NCBI GenBank assembly: GCA_023411575.1 | Contig: JAEYOP010000002.1 | Coordinates: 1-64,000, forward strand | DNA length: 64,000 nucleotides | Direction: 5' to 3' | Source of the DNA: Bacillota bacterium | GTDB taxonomy: Bacteria > Bacillota > Clostridia > Acetivibrionales > DTU013 | Made by a program: the position numbers and the translations under genes | The notes under the pieces: generated by a model | What the model saw: only the letters and a program-made list of their open reading frames with translations | What the model was told of the DNA's origin: nothing | The model's database searches: none | Shown: positions 25,701-34,679 of the stretch, one piece after another | How positions within the stretch are numbered: position 1 is the stretch's first letter | How the letters are laid out: each line of letters begins with the position of its first letter

Positions 25701-27572
25701 ATGAAGAGGTGGTTTGTCCTATGGGCCTGTATTCTGCTTATTCTTTTGCCGGCGGCTGCGTGCGGTGTCAGACAGGAAGGCAGCGGGAAAGGGTCTCCAA
25801 TTTCCACAGGAGAGGGCAGCGGGAAGGAATCCCCGATTTCCGCAGGGGATGGCAGTGCTCAGCGGATGGCATTATATCCGGCGCAGGTCAGTTATCTTGT
25901 GGAGGGAAAATGGGGCTACATAGACGACACCGGCAAATTTGCCCTTTCGCCGGTGTATTCCAGTGCCCGAAGGTTTCAGGCAAATGGCCTGGCGGTGGCC
26001 GGAAGGGACGGCAAAGTCGGCTTGATCGATCCGTCGGGGAAGTTTGTCGTCCAGCCCGTTTACCAGGACATAGGCGATTTTTCCGACGGCCTGGCCATAG
26101 TGATGGATGAGGGGGGATTCTCCGTGATGGATTCCCGGGGGAATATCCTCTCGGAGAAATATCCGTTTATCGGCAAATACAAGGAGGGCAGGGCGCCCTA
26201 TTATATCGCGGGCCAGGGCGGCGGCCTCCTTTACGGTTATCTGGGCGAGAACGGCAAAACGGCCATTGTGCCCGCTTATCAATCCGCAGGAGATTTTGAC
26301 GGGGGGATCGCCGTCGTTGAACTGGCGAATAACCATAGCGCCATAATCGACAGAAGCGGGAAGATCCTGAGAGAGCTGAAATACAGCTATGTCGGGAGTG
26401 CTTCGGACGGGATGCTTCCTTTTGTGCCGGACCAGAATACCGGCCGATACGGTTACCTCGATTCAAAGGGGGAGGTGGCCATCAAGCCGGCCTTTATCAC
26501 GGCGCAGGACTTCATGGACGGGGCGGCTGTCGTGGATGCTTCATCGGATTATACCACCCATAAAATGGGCCTGATCGATAAAAAGGGCGCCTATCTCATC
26601 AAGCCGCAGTACAACGATATTCTGCAACTGGGCGAAGACAGGGCTGCGGTGGGCGTTGCGGCAGATCCGAAGAATATTTTCGCCGGGTCGAGGTATGCCC
26701 TTGCGACGCGGGAAGGCACCCTGCTTTCGGATTTCTCTTTTTATGGCATGGAACCTTTCGCCCAGGGCGTTGCTTCCGTGTATGACAATTTTTCAACCTA
26801 TTTCATCGACAAACAGGGCAAAAGAGCGGACAGCCTGCCCGCCGTGGAAGGGATCGGGACGCTGGAGCTGCTGGACGGCCTGATTTATGCGGATATCGAC
26901 CAGCGGCCCTTCTATCTGAACAGAAAGGGAGAGACAGTGTACCGGCCCGAATCGTCAATGACGCTGAAGAGCGGCGTCAAGGTCAGCGAGGAGAGGTACA
27001 GGCCCAACAGGAACTATCTTGTACATTATCCCGCATTGAGCGACCTCAAGGATTTGAAGGTCCAGGAAAATATCAATGCGAAGCTGCGGAACATGTGGAT
27101 CGACAAGGGGATCAAGCCGGAGGACAATCTGGATTACAGCTATACCGGGGAGTTCAAAATCGGTTTTAACCGGAAGAACCTGCTTGAGCTTGAGAAGTCG
27201 GCGTATGATTATCCTTTCGGAGCCGCCCATGGGATGCCGGTCATGCAGTATGCCCATGTGGACACGAGGACGGGCGCTTTTTATCAATTGGAGGACCTGT
27301 TCAAGGACGGGAGCGATTACGTCAAGGTGCTCAGCGATATCCTGCGGAAGCAGATAAACGAGCACGGCGAGGAAATGGGCGTATGGCCGGACAGCTACAA
27401 GGGAATCAAGCCCGACCAGCCGTTTTTCCTGAGCGGCGACGCATTGATGCTGTACTTCGAGCCGTATGAAATCGCGCCGTATGCGGCGGGGTTCCCCACC
27501 TTTACGGTGCCCTTCACGGAAATAGCCGATATTATCGATAAAACGGGCAGCTTCTGGCGCTCCTTTAACTAA
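25701..27572 (+). CDS. WG-repeat lipoprotein with C-terminal DUF3298-like domain
   Basis: Exported lipoprotein of 623 residues. The signal peptide ends in LPAAAC (Cys about residue 21), then a short imperfect repeat rich in GSGK and SPIS. Residues about 45-390 consist of WG-type repeats (patterns such as GKWGYIDDTGKFALSPVYSSARRFQANGLAVA, repeated with GLIDPSGK, GYLDSKGE, GLIDKKGA), which form a beta-propeller-like or solenoid surface domain. The last 170 residues resemble the DUF3298/RsiV-type extracellular domain (YDYPFGAAHG, DTRTGAFYQLEDLF, LYFEPYEIAPYAAG). The start at 25701 gives the signal peptide. It overlaps the convergent DUF445 gene by 8 bp. Probably an envelope sensor or adhesion protein; not known. 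Confidence 0.82.
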   Translation: MKRWFVLWACILLILLPAAACGVRQEGSGKGSPISTGEGSGKESPISAGDGSAQRMALYPAQVSYLVEGKWGYIDDTGKFALSPVYSSARRFQANGLAVAGRDGKVGLIDPSGKFVVQPVYQDIGDFSDGLAIVMDEGGFSVMDSRGNILSEKYPFIGKYKEGRAPYYIAGQGGGLLYGYLGENGKTAIVPAYQSAGDFDGGIAVVELANNHSAIIDRSGKILRELKYSYVGSASDGMLPFVPDQNTGRYGYLDSKGEVAIKPAFITAQDFMDGAAVVDASSDYTTHKMGLIDKKGAYLIKPQYNDILQLGEDRAAVGVAADPKNIFAGSRYALATREGTLLSDFSFYGMEPFAQGVASVYDNFSTYFIDKQGKRADSLPAVEGIGTLELLDGLIYADIDQRPFYLNRKGETVYRPESSMTLKSGVKVSEERYRPNRNYLVHYPALSDLKDLKVQENINAKLRNMWIDKGIKPEDNLDYSYTGEFKIGFNRKNLLELEKSAYDYPFGAAHGMPVMQYAHVDTRTGAFYQLEDLFKDGSDYVKVLSDILRKQINEHGEEMGVWPDSYKGIKPDQPFFLSGDALMLYFEPYEIAPYAAGFPTFTVPFTEIADIIDKTGSFWRSFN

Positions 27573-28890
27573 GGAACGGCCAGAACTGCTGCAAAAGCGG
27601 CAGCAGATAAGGATTGAAAAGCAGGTGGGTGAAGAGATAGAGGACAATGCCGACGATGGAGCCGACGATGGAGCCGTTGATCCGGATCCACTGCAAATCA
27701 TCGCCCACCTTTTCATTAATAAACTCCGCCAGCCGTTCGTTTGAAAATGCGCCCAGGGTTTCCCTCGCGATTTCGCCGATCAGGTGGTGCTCGCCGACGA
27801 TGACCTTGTGCAGCATGCTTCTGAGCATTTCTTCCGTTGCCGCCTTGATATTTTCATCGGTTTTCAGCCGTATCCGGTAATTGTCCATGTTTTCGGCAAC
27901 CCACCGGGCGGCTTCCTGCCTTCGGCTCTCCGATTCCACGGCGGATTCCAGGAGCTGCTGCAGCGCTTCCAGCAGCCCGAGCCGTTCCAGGATGCCGTTT
28001 TTCCACTTTTGCAGCAACTCCAGCAGGGTCTGGTCGTCGTCGAGCTGCTTCAAAAGATTTTCGGCATTTTCCGTCAGCTTGACAAATACGGGATCCGAAG
28101 GATCGTTCAGGTCCGTCAGCACCTCGACCAGCTTATCCTGCAGCAGCTTTGCTATGCTGAGCAGGTTGCTGTGCTTGCTGGTCCTGGAAAGGTTCAGCAG
28201 CATTTTGATGAAAAAGGAGCCCGAGCCGGTGCTGGATTCGTTATAGCGCTCCTGTTCGCGAAGCAGCTTGTAAATTTTTTCACGGGTGGCGTCCTTTTTG
28301 GCGATTTCGATCGCCTTTTTGACGAGGGAGGCGATCCATTCCTTATGCCGGCCTTCTTCAAAGGATTTCACAAGCAGGGAGCGGATTTCGGCGGCGATCC
28401 CCTCTTTTTTCAGGCCGTCGTGAATGAAGCTGTTGACCGAAGCGGCAAGCTTCGCACTGTCGATGCTGCCTGCCTTTTCGCCGAAGAGGTCCTGAAATTT
28501 GTTTTCCAGCAGCGCCTTGTCCAGGGCGCCCAGCAGTCCGCCTGAAACCGCGTCGGTCAGGCTGAGGGCTTCCAGTCTGGCGCTGACGGATTCAATGCTC
28601 AGCAGTTCGTTGCTTACAAGCTCCGTCACCTTTTCAACAATTTTGTCCCTGTTGTTTGGGATGATGGCGGTATGCCACGAGATGCCCAGGGGCTTCCGGA
28701 ACAAAGCCGTTACGGCGAACCAGTCCGCGATGCCGCCCACAAGGGCCGCCTCCGCCGTAAAGGCCAGCAGGCCCGCGGCAAAGCTTTCCCGGTAAAAGTA
28801 TTTTAAAGCCGTAGCTGCTGCGAACAGGACGAATACGGCAGCCAGAAGGATATTTGCCTTATATAGGTTGTTGCCTTTGTTTTGCTCCAT
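27565..28890 (-). CDS. DUF445 membrane protein (second copy)
   Basis: DUF445-family protein of 441 residues. It has N-terminal hydrophobic helices (ILLAAVFVLFAAATALKYF and LLAFTAEAALVGGIADWFAVTALF), then the family signature FRKPLGISWHTAIIPNNRDKI. A long charged helical region and a C-terminal helix (INGSIVGSIVGIVLYLF) follow. The start at 28890 has GGAGG six bases upstream. An in-frame ATG at 28944 overlaps the preceding stop (ATGA) and is an alternative, adding 18 residues. It is co-transcribed with its paralogue immediately upstream. The family's function is unknown; it is an envelope protein. Confidence 0.85.
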   Translation of the reverse strand: MEQNKGNNLYKANILLAAVFVLFAAATALKYFYRESFAAGLLAFTAEAALVGGIADWFAVTALFRKPLGISWHTAIIPNNRDKIVEKVTELVSNELLSIESVSARLEALSLTDAVSGGLLGALDKALLENKFQDLFGEKAGSIDSAKLAASVNSFIHDGLKKEGIAAEIRSLLVKSFEEGRHKEWIASLVKKAIEIAKKDATREKIYKLLREQERYNESSTGSGSFFIKMLLNLSRTSKHSNLLSIAKLLQDKLVEVLTDLNDPSDPVFVKLTENAENLLKQLDDDQTLLELLQKWKNGILERLGLLEALQQLLESAVESESRRQEAARWVAENMDNYRIRLKTDENIKAATEEMLRSMLHKVIVGEHHLIGEIARETLGAFSNERLAEFINEKVGDDLQWIRINGSIVGSIVGIVLYLFTHLLFNPYLLPLLQQFWPFLS

Positions 28891-28940
28891 GGATCGCCTC
28901 CGGGTCCAAACCCAATTGTTGTTCTGCTCTCCCGACTTAT

Positions 28941-30206
28941 TCATATCCAGAAGGTAAGCAGGTATAATGCGGCGCCTGCCAGCCCTCCCACGACCGAGCC
29001 GTTGATCCGGATGATCTGCAGGTCGTTTCCGGCCCTGTCCTCGATCATTTCAACCAGGGTCTCCGTCGGGAAGCTGTCGAGCTTCTGGCGGACGAGCTGG
29101 CCGATGACGGCGTGGTTGTCTTCGATGAGCCGGATCAGCGCGGTTTTCACGTATTTATCGACGGCAGCCTGCTGGGACGGGCTGCTCCTGAAATTTTCCA
29201 CAAGCTTATGGATGATTCCTTCCACATAGCTGCCGGAGCCCCCCGCCGGGCCGTTTTCCCGGATCAGCGGATAAACGTATTCCGCCAGGGCGTTCCCGAC
29301 CCTGGAGTGCTCCAGCATGCTCCGGCCTTTTTGCTCGATATTGCCCTTCAGGGCCTCGTTGGCCAACAACTCCTCCGAGGTCTTTTCCAGCCATTTTTCC
29401 AGGCCCTTCCGCTGCTCGCTTTCAGGGTCCTTCATGGCATTGCAGTATTCCAGCGCTTCCGTAAGCAGCCTTGTGGAAAGCTTCAGGGGAGAGATGTCCG
29501 AAAAATCGGCCATGGCCAGTACGAATTTGAAAAACAGCTTTTTCCCGGCGCTTTCCTTGTCCGCATTGGTGGACAGGCCCTGGTAGATGTCTCCGATGAC
29601 ATCCTTGACAAGCATTCCGAAGCTTGGAAACAGGATCAGCTCCTTGATTTCCTCCACGGTCCGGTTGACCAGCCGCTCATCGGTGAGGTTGGCCGACAGC
29701 CATTCCACCGCGCCGGAAACCAGCGGCACCAGCCGGATTTCCTCCGTGTTGTCCTTCAGCAGTCGGCCCAGGTATTCGCCGGCTTCCTCCACGTCGATCC
29801 CGCTGAGCATGTCCTCGGCGATCCGGTTGGCAAGCCGGGACAGGTCTTCCTTTCCGCCCTGTTCGTCGAGAAACGCCAGCAGGCTTTTGGAGATGCTGAA
29901 GTTCTCGAGCTTGGAAAGGATGGCCTCTTTGGTGAGCAGTTCCTGCTCCACCATGTAAATCAGGGCTTCGGAGATCTTTTCCCGGTTTCTCGGCAGGATT
30001 TCCGTTTTGAAGGGAATGCCAAGGGGCTTGCGCGTGAGAGCCGTTACGCCGAACCAGTCCGCAAAGCCGCCGATCATGGACGCGCCGAACAGGGCCGTCA
30101 GAAGGCCGCCCCAAAAGGTGCCGCTGAAGGGCAGGGACAAAAGGAACCCGATGGTTACCACAATTAATAGGATCGATGCTATATGCTTGTTATTCTTCTT
30201 CTTCAA
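28941..30206 (-). CDS. DUF445 membrane protein (first copy)
   Basis: Paralogue of the adjacent DUF445 protein, about 421 residues: hydrophobic ILLIVVTIGFLLSLPF, then GGFADWFGVTALTRKPLGIPFKTEILPRNREKI, a helical middle and a terminal INGSVVGGLAGAALYLLTF helix. The frame extends to a GTG at 30308, but a TTGCCG-17-TATAAT promoter on this strand (30313-30341) puts the transcript start at about 30305. The upstream codons also read as a biased Gly/Thr/Tyr/Arg string. TTG at 30206, about 11 nt after AAAGGA, is therefore the likely start. The two tandem copies suggest a local duplication. Confidence 0.78.
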   Translation of the reverse strand: MKKKNNKHIASILLIVVTIGFLLSLPFSGTFWGGLLTALFGASMIGGFADWFGVTALTRKPLGIPFKTEILPRNREKISEALIYMVEQELLTKEAILSKLENFSISKSLLAFLDEQGGKEDLSRLANRIAEDMLSGIDVEEAGEYLGRLLKDNTEEIRLVPLVSGAVEWLSANLTDERLVNRTVEEIKELILFPSFGMLVKDVIGDIYQGLSTNADKESAGKKLFFKFVLAMADFSDISPLKLSTRLLTEALEYCNAMKDPESEQRKGLEKWLEKTSEELLANEALKGNIEQKGRSMLEHSRVGNALAEYVYPLIRENGPAGGSGSYVEGIIHKLVENFRSSPSQQAAVDKYVKTALIRLIEDNHAVIGQLVRQKLDSFPTETLVEMIEDRAGNDLQIIRINGSVVGGLAGAALYLLTFWI

Positions 30207-30312
30207 AAATGTCGTATCCTTTCGTGTATCGCATCCCGTACCGCGTCCTGTGCCGTATCCCGTGCTGCTTCCTGCATGTGGGCCGTTTTCACGGACGAAA
30301 CAAATCACTGTT

Positions 30313-30341
30313 ATTATACTTCTATTTTCTATTTACGGCAA
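30313..30341 (-). promoter_or_regulatory. Promoter of the DUF445 pair
   Basis: On the minus strand TTGCCG (30341-30336) and TATAAT (30318-30313) are separated by 17 bp. Its position inside or beside the longest open frame decides for the downstream TTG start. Confidence 0.7.
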
Positions 30342-30442
30342 ATCTCCTGATTTGTTTCGCTGGGATGGACGGATTTGTTCGGAATGCGGGATTCCGATAA
30401 GAGGGATCGCAAAGCTTGCAGGCGCGAACTCCGCGGCAATCA

Positions 30443-30704
30443 GCGCCTTCGCAGATCGCTTTGAAGTCATCTGTGTGTGCAAAAAATCAACTTTAGCCAA
30501 TAGCAGTTAACATAATCTTGGGTTTTGTGCCATTACAGCATAAAAACGGACTAAAAATCGCTGAAAAACAGAATCTTTCCTTAACGATTCGTCCTTTACT
30601 TGCAAATTTGAACACAAACCTCGTGAAAGCTCTGGGGCGGTCTCGCTTTTCGCTCATCTACTCACCCGCCGCCCCGCACGATGCTTCGTCTTATCCATCT
30701 ATTG
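30443..30704. repeat. Dispersed repeat, copy A
   Basis: About 262 bp shares an extended, diverged match with 42289-42597. Matching blocks include GCGCCTTCGCAGATCGCTT, TGTGCAAAAAATCAACTTT, AGTTAACATAATCTTG, CCATTACAGCA, GAATCTTTCCTTAA and CCGCACGAT. The copies differ mostly by scattered substitutions, plus roughly 45 extra bp in copy B. The frame across CCATTACAG keeps PLQH(K/R)N-LK--EK-NLSL in both copies, but neither has a credible start or ribosome site. The gap around it, 30342-30801, contains no supported gene. Confidence 0.7.
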
Positions 30705-30801
30705 TGAACAAGCTCGACATGAAGCACAATATTTGCCCGTCATATCCATCCATGAATCAGATTTCATATGTTGGCTATTCCTTTGCTGAAACAGGCGGCA
30801 C

Positions 30802-31257
30802 TCAAGCGGCGCCGTATTTGAGCTTGCGGAACAGGATCACGATTGCCCCGGTGAAGCTCACAACGCCTGCAAACACAAAAATAACCGGGAATCCGTATTT
30901 GTCCAGGAACCGGTCGATCAGGATTTCGCGGGGATCGGACCTGGAATAGTAGACGGTTACGGTCTCACCGACCCGAAATGCTTTGGCATTGCTGCTGCCG
31001 GAGGAATATTCCGTTCGGACGGTTTCCCCGGAGGCTGTCGTATAAACCAGTACGGGATTGTAAGTGACGCTTTTGGAGCTGGTGTGCTTGGCCATTTCTA
31101 CAACGGTGGCGCTGGCTGTTTCACCGTTCCTTATCATTTCCAGATTTCCGGACAGCATATGGTATCCGAAGTATCCGAAGAGCGCGGCTCCGAGCAGAAA
31201 CAGGAGAAACCCCATTAAAAAACCGCCGGTCCTTTTCCGAACCTTCACAACCACCAT
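30802..31257 (-). CDS. DUF3592 membrane protein
   Basis: Membrane protein of 151 residues with helices at about 14-34 (GFLLFLLGAALFGYFGYHML) and 121-142 (YGFPVIFVFAGVVSFTGAIVIL). They flank an extracytoplasmic beta-rich domain with ASATVVEMAKHTSSKSVTYNPVLVYTTASGETVRTEYSS and VGETVTVYYSRSDPREILID, the DUF3592 pattern. AGGAGGT stands 8 nt before the ATG. It is a single gene between a dispersed repeat and the GH29 gene on the other strand. Function unknown. Confidence 0.82.
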   Translation of the reverse strand: MVVVKVRKRTGGFLMGFLLFLLGAALFGYFGYHMLSGNLEMIRNGETASATVVEMAKHTSSKSVTYNPVLVYTTASGETVRTEYSSGSSNAKAFRVGETVTVYYSRSDPREILIDRFLDKYGFPVIFVFAGVVSFTGAIVILFRKLKYGAA

Positions 31258-31465
31258 TTTACGACACCTCCTGCAAATCTACCAACCCCGGCTTTACAGG
31301 CGGCTTGCGGTTTCCCGCGCCGTTTGCAGCCTTCGCGGCCGAAAGCATTTGTTTCTATTTCCATGTATATTGTAGCACATGGGAATAATTCTGGAAACAG
31401 GAGCTGTTGGCGAATTTGCCCATAATATGATAAACTAGTGATGATTGATTTTCGGAGGTTGCAGT

Positions 31466-32782
31466 ATGAGCGAAAATGAAATTGTCAAAGCTCGCACGGA
31501 GCGCACAAAATGGTTCCTGGACGCCCGGTTCGGCATGTTCATCCACTGGGGGCTGTACGCCATACCCGCTCGCGGGGAGTGGGTCAGAAGCGTGGAGAAA
31601 ATAAGCAATGAAGAATACCAGGCCTTTTTCGACGAATTTGATCCTGTCGATTTTAACGCCGCCGAATGGGCGAGGGCGGCCCGGGCTGCGGGGATGAAAT
31701 ATGCGGTGCTGACGGCGAAGCATCACGACGGCTTCTGCCTTTTTGACAGCGCCCTGACCGATTACAAGGCGACCAATACAAAAGCGGGGAGGGACCTGGT
31801 GCGGGAATTCCTCGAGGCCTTCCGGGCGGAAGGACTGAAAGTCGGCCTGTATTATTCGCTGCTCGACTGGCATCATGAGGATTATCCGGCCTATGGGGAC
31901 AGCTACCACCCGATGCGGGAAAACGAAGCCTTCAAGGGACGGGAACATCATTTCGAAAGATATGTGGAATACTTTCACGGGCAAGTGCGGGAGCTGTGCA
32001 CCAACTATGGGAAGATCGACATCATGTGGTTTGATTTTTCTTACGGAGAATACCAGGGAGAGAAATGGAAGGCAACCGAGCTGGTCAATATGGTCAGGAG
32101 CCTGCAACCGGGAATTATCCTGGACAACAGGCTGGAAGCCAGCGGCGAGTACAGCGGGAGCATCAAAACCTCCGACCCCAGCGTCTATTCGGGAGATTTC
32201 GCTTCGCCGGAGCAGATCATTCCCTCCTGCGGCGTGACGAACGACGCAGGGGAAAGCATTCCATGGGAAGCCTGCATCACCATGAACAACAACTGGGGCT
32301 ATTGCTCCTCCGACAAGCTCTTTAAATCCTCCCGGCAGATTGTCCGCAAGCTGGTGGAATGCGTGAGCAAGAACGGAAACCTGCTCCTGAACGTCGGGCC
32401 GGACGCAAGGGGCGTGATCCCGGAGGAATCCGTCGAGATCCTCCGGCAGATCGGAAAATGGATGAGGAAGAACGGCGGCAGCATATACGGCTGCGGGACC
32501 ACCCCGTTTCCCAAGCCGGAATGGGGCTATTATACGGGCAACGGCCGGTATCTCTACGCCCACGTGCTGGAAGGCAGCATAGGCGCGCTGGCGCTGGCCG
32601 GAATGAACGGGAAGCTCCGCAAGGCGCGCCTGCTGGGCGACGGGTCGGAGATCCCGCTGATCAAACCCTGGAATGCCAATGAATTCAAAAACGACGCCTT
32701 CATCAACTTTGGCCCCAACGGCGGCTGCACTTATCCGCTGCCGGACGAAACGGACACGGTTGTGGAGTTTGAACTGCTGTAA
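31466..32782 (+). CDS. Alpha-L-fucosidase, GH29
   Basis: Glycoside hydrolase of 438 residues that removes alpha-L-fucose from glycans. The GH29 barrel is clear: RFGMFIHWGLYAIPARGEW near the N-terminus, YAVLTAKHHDGFCLFDSALTDY, VGLYYSLLDWHH and IDIMWFDFSYGE, whose Asp190 is the expected nucleophile. ITMNNNWGY and LLLNVGPDARGVIPE lead into a short C-terminal beta domain. There is no signal peptide, so it acts on imported oligosaccharides. The start at 31466 follows GGAGGTTGCAGT. The next gene (HD domain) begins 14 bp after the stop, so the two are co-transcribed. Confidence 0.92.
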   Translation: MSENEIVKARTERTKWFLDARFGMFIHWGLYAIPARGEWVRSVEKISNEEYQAFFDEFDPVDFNAAEWARAARAAGMKYAVLTAKHHDGFCLFDSALTDYKATNTKAGRDLVREFLEAFRAEGLKVGLYYSLLDWHHEDYPAYGDSYHPMRENEAFKGREHHFERYVEYFHGQVRELCTNYGKIDIMWFDFSYGEYQGEKWKATELVNMVRSLQPGIILDNRLEASGEYSGSIKTSDPSVYSGDFASPEQIIPSCGVTNDAGESIPWEACITMNNNWGYCSSDKLFKSSRQIVRKLVECVSKNGNLLLNVGPDARGVIPEESVEILRQIGKWMRKNGGSIYGCGTTPFPKPEWGYYTGNGRYLYAHVLEGSIGALALAGMNGKLRKARLLGDGSEIPLIKPWNANEFKNDAFINFGPNGGCTYPLPDETDTVVEFELL

Positions 32783-32796
32783 GGAGGCGGTTGACG

Positions 32797-33993
32797 GTGA
32801 TCAGAGCAAGCTTTCTCCGCTTTATTTACCAGGCTGCGAGCATGCAGCGGTGGAATGACCATATCCGCCCCCACAAGGGCTTTACCGAGCTGGACAAGCA
32901 GGCGCACAAGCTTTTTTACGCCTATGTGATCGGACGCTTCGAGGACGAGGCGGAAGGGTCCGTAAACTGGATCCGGCTGATCGAAGGCGCGATTTTTGAG
33001 TTCTTCCAGCGGACGCTGCTGACGGATATCAAACCTCCCATTTTCCATATGCTGATGGAAAAGCACGGGACGCAGATGAACGAGCTGGTGATCAAAAAGC
33101 TGGACGAAATGGGGATCGGGGAGATACAGGCCGGCTTCGGCGAGCGGATGCGGCGGTATTTTTCGGAGGAAGGGTACAGCCGCCGTGAAAAGCGGATTCT
33201 GCGGGCGGCTCATTATCTCGCCACCAATTGGGAATTCAATATCGTTTACAAGCTGAATGCCGATAGCTTCGGGATCGAAGAAACGAAGCGGAGCATTGAA
33301 AAACAGCTAGAGGAATACAGCGACACCGATGGCGTTCAGAAGCTGGTATTCAACAAAGGGGCCACCGACTTTCTCAACCTGGTGGGCCAGCTCCGTTTCC
33401 AGCAGCGTTGGGCGCAGACGCCCAGGGTGCCCGAGACCTCGGTTGCGGGGCATATGCTCATCGTCGCGGTTTTTACTTATATTCTGACCCTCCAGACCAA
33501 CGCCTGCGACAAGCGCCGGTACAACAATTTCTTTGCCGGCCTGTTCCACGACATGCCGGAGGTGTTGACGCGGGATATTATTTCCCCTGTCAAGAACTCC
33601 ATCGAGGGCCTCGGGAATCTGATCAAGGAGATCGAGGACAGGCAGATGGAGGAAGTGCTGCTGCCGCTGCTTCCGGCCGGCTGGCGCGATGAAATCCGCT
33701 ATTTTACGGAAAATGAATTCGCCGGCAAGATCCTCCTGGACGGCAGGGTGGTGGAAATCAGTTCGGAAAAGATCACGGAGCACTACAACAGCGCGGAATT
33801 TTCCCCGGTGGACGGTGGAATCATCGAGTTCTGCGACAAATTTGCCGCGTATATGGAAGCCTATTTGTCGATCCGGCACGGCATTACCTCGCCGAACCTG
33901 GAGGAAGGGCACAGGCAGCTGTATGAGAGCTTCAGCAGGAAAAAGATCGCCGGGATCGACGCAGGCGTACTGTTCGATTATTTCAGAATCTAG
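32797..33993 (+). CDS. HD-domain hydrolase (YfbR-like)
   Basis: Cytoplasmic metal-dependent phosphohydrolase of about 398 residues. Two HD-like halves are visible. The N-terminal one has DKQAHKLFYAYVIGRF. The C-terminal one carries a typical YfbR/YGK1-like set: ETSVAGHMLIVAVFTYIL, FFAGLFHDMPEVLTRDIISPVK with the HD pair, and GGIIEFCDKFAAYMEAYLS with the last Asp ligand. The GTG at 32797 is 9 nt after AAGGAGG; a TTG at 32791 is too close. Related proteins are 5'-deoxynucleotidases, but this one is about twice as long, so the substrate is uncertain. Confidence 0.78.
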   Translation: MIRASFLRFIYQAASMQRWNDHIRPHKGFTELDKQAHKLFYAYVIGRFEDEAEGSVNWIRLIEGAIFEFFQRTLLTDIKPPIFHMLMEKHGTQMNELVIKKLDEMGIGEIQAGFGERMRRYFSEEGYSRREKRILRAAHYLATNWEFNIVYKLNADSFGIEETKRSIEKQLEEYSDTDGVQKLVFNKGATDFLNLVGQLRFQQRWAQTPRVPETSVAGHMLIVAVFTYILTLQTNACDKRRYNNFFAGLFHDMPEVLTRDIISPVKNSIEGLGNLIKEIEDRQMEEVLLPLLPAGWRDEIRYFTENEFAGKILLDGRVVEISSEKITEHYNSAEFSPVDGGIIEFCDKFAAYMEAYLSIRHGITSPNLEEGHRQLYESFSRKKIAGIDAGVLFDYFRI

Positions 33994-34068
33994 GGAATGA
34001 AGCCCGTCCCGCATACAGCCCGTGGGGCATGGGGAATGAGGCGACTATATATATTCGGGATGGACAGA

Positions 34069-34671
34069 ATGAACAAATTTATGGGCTTTTACGAGTTAAA
34101 AGGGATAAATCTTCCCACTGTTCCATGGAGGCTGTTTACACGGGATTCCGTACTCGACCCGGACCTGCTGTGGACGGTGCGGGTGGCCGTGGAAAACAGC
34201 GGTGACCTCAACCTGCCCAGAGCGGTCGGGGTGAGGGCGGACGAAGCGCTGCAAAGGGGCAGGGAGCTGCTGGACCTTTATGAAGGCAGGGGGATCGTGA
34301 TCTATTACCCCTATTTTATTGCGCAAAAGAGCGGAGTGCTGCAGGTGGATTGCAGGAAGACGGTGATTGAGGCGGTAGACCGGGATTTGTGGAATCTGGT
34401 GACCTATGGGCAAAAAAATATGACCGCCATTTTTCCCTGTAGGGCTTCCGAAGAAGAAGGGGTCCAATTTTTCGGCGAGGAGAATTTTCTTCAAAAAGAG
34501 GAGATCGATCAGCTTCTCGGCTGCGGCGCCATCCTGAGGGGAAGATTTCGCGGAGAAATCAGCGAGGGGAAAGCCATTCTGGCGGAGTGGAGCTATGCCT
34601 ACAGCACCGATATAAACCGCGAGGTCATCGGGGAGAGATACCTGGTCTTCTACGAACTCAGGGGAGTGTGA
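34069..34671 (+). CDS. Hypothetical protein
   Basis: Predicted soluble protein of about 200 residues; I recognise no family. It begins MNKFMGFYELKGINLPTVPW and ends YLVFYELRGV, so its first and last strands look alike. The centre has RGRELLDLYEGRGIVIYYPYFIAQKSGVLQVD and DLWNLVTYGQKNMTAIF, suggesting an alpha/beta fold. The true start is uncertain: the frame is open from 33997, and ATGs at 34060 and 34069 both have only weak upstream purine stretches. It lies just downstream of the HD-domain gene on the same strand and is convergent with the YwaF-like gene. Confidence 0.6.
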   Translation: MNKFMGFYELKGINLPTVPWRLFTRDSVLDPDLLWTVRVAVENSGDLNLPRAVGVRADEALQRGRELLDLYEGRGIVIYYPYFIAQKSGVLQVDCRKTVIEAVDRDLWNLVTYGQKNMTAIFPCRASEEEGVQFFGEENFLQKEEIDQLLGCGAILRGRFRGEISEGKAILAEWSYAYSTDINREVIGERYLVFYELRGV

Positions 34672-34679
34672 AATCGCTA

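Noticed and set aside
25421..26110. 229-codon frame across the palindromic element
   Set aside because: It runs through the inverted repeats and then out of phase with the WG-repeat gene, whose signal peptide and repeats are clearly the coding phase.
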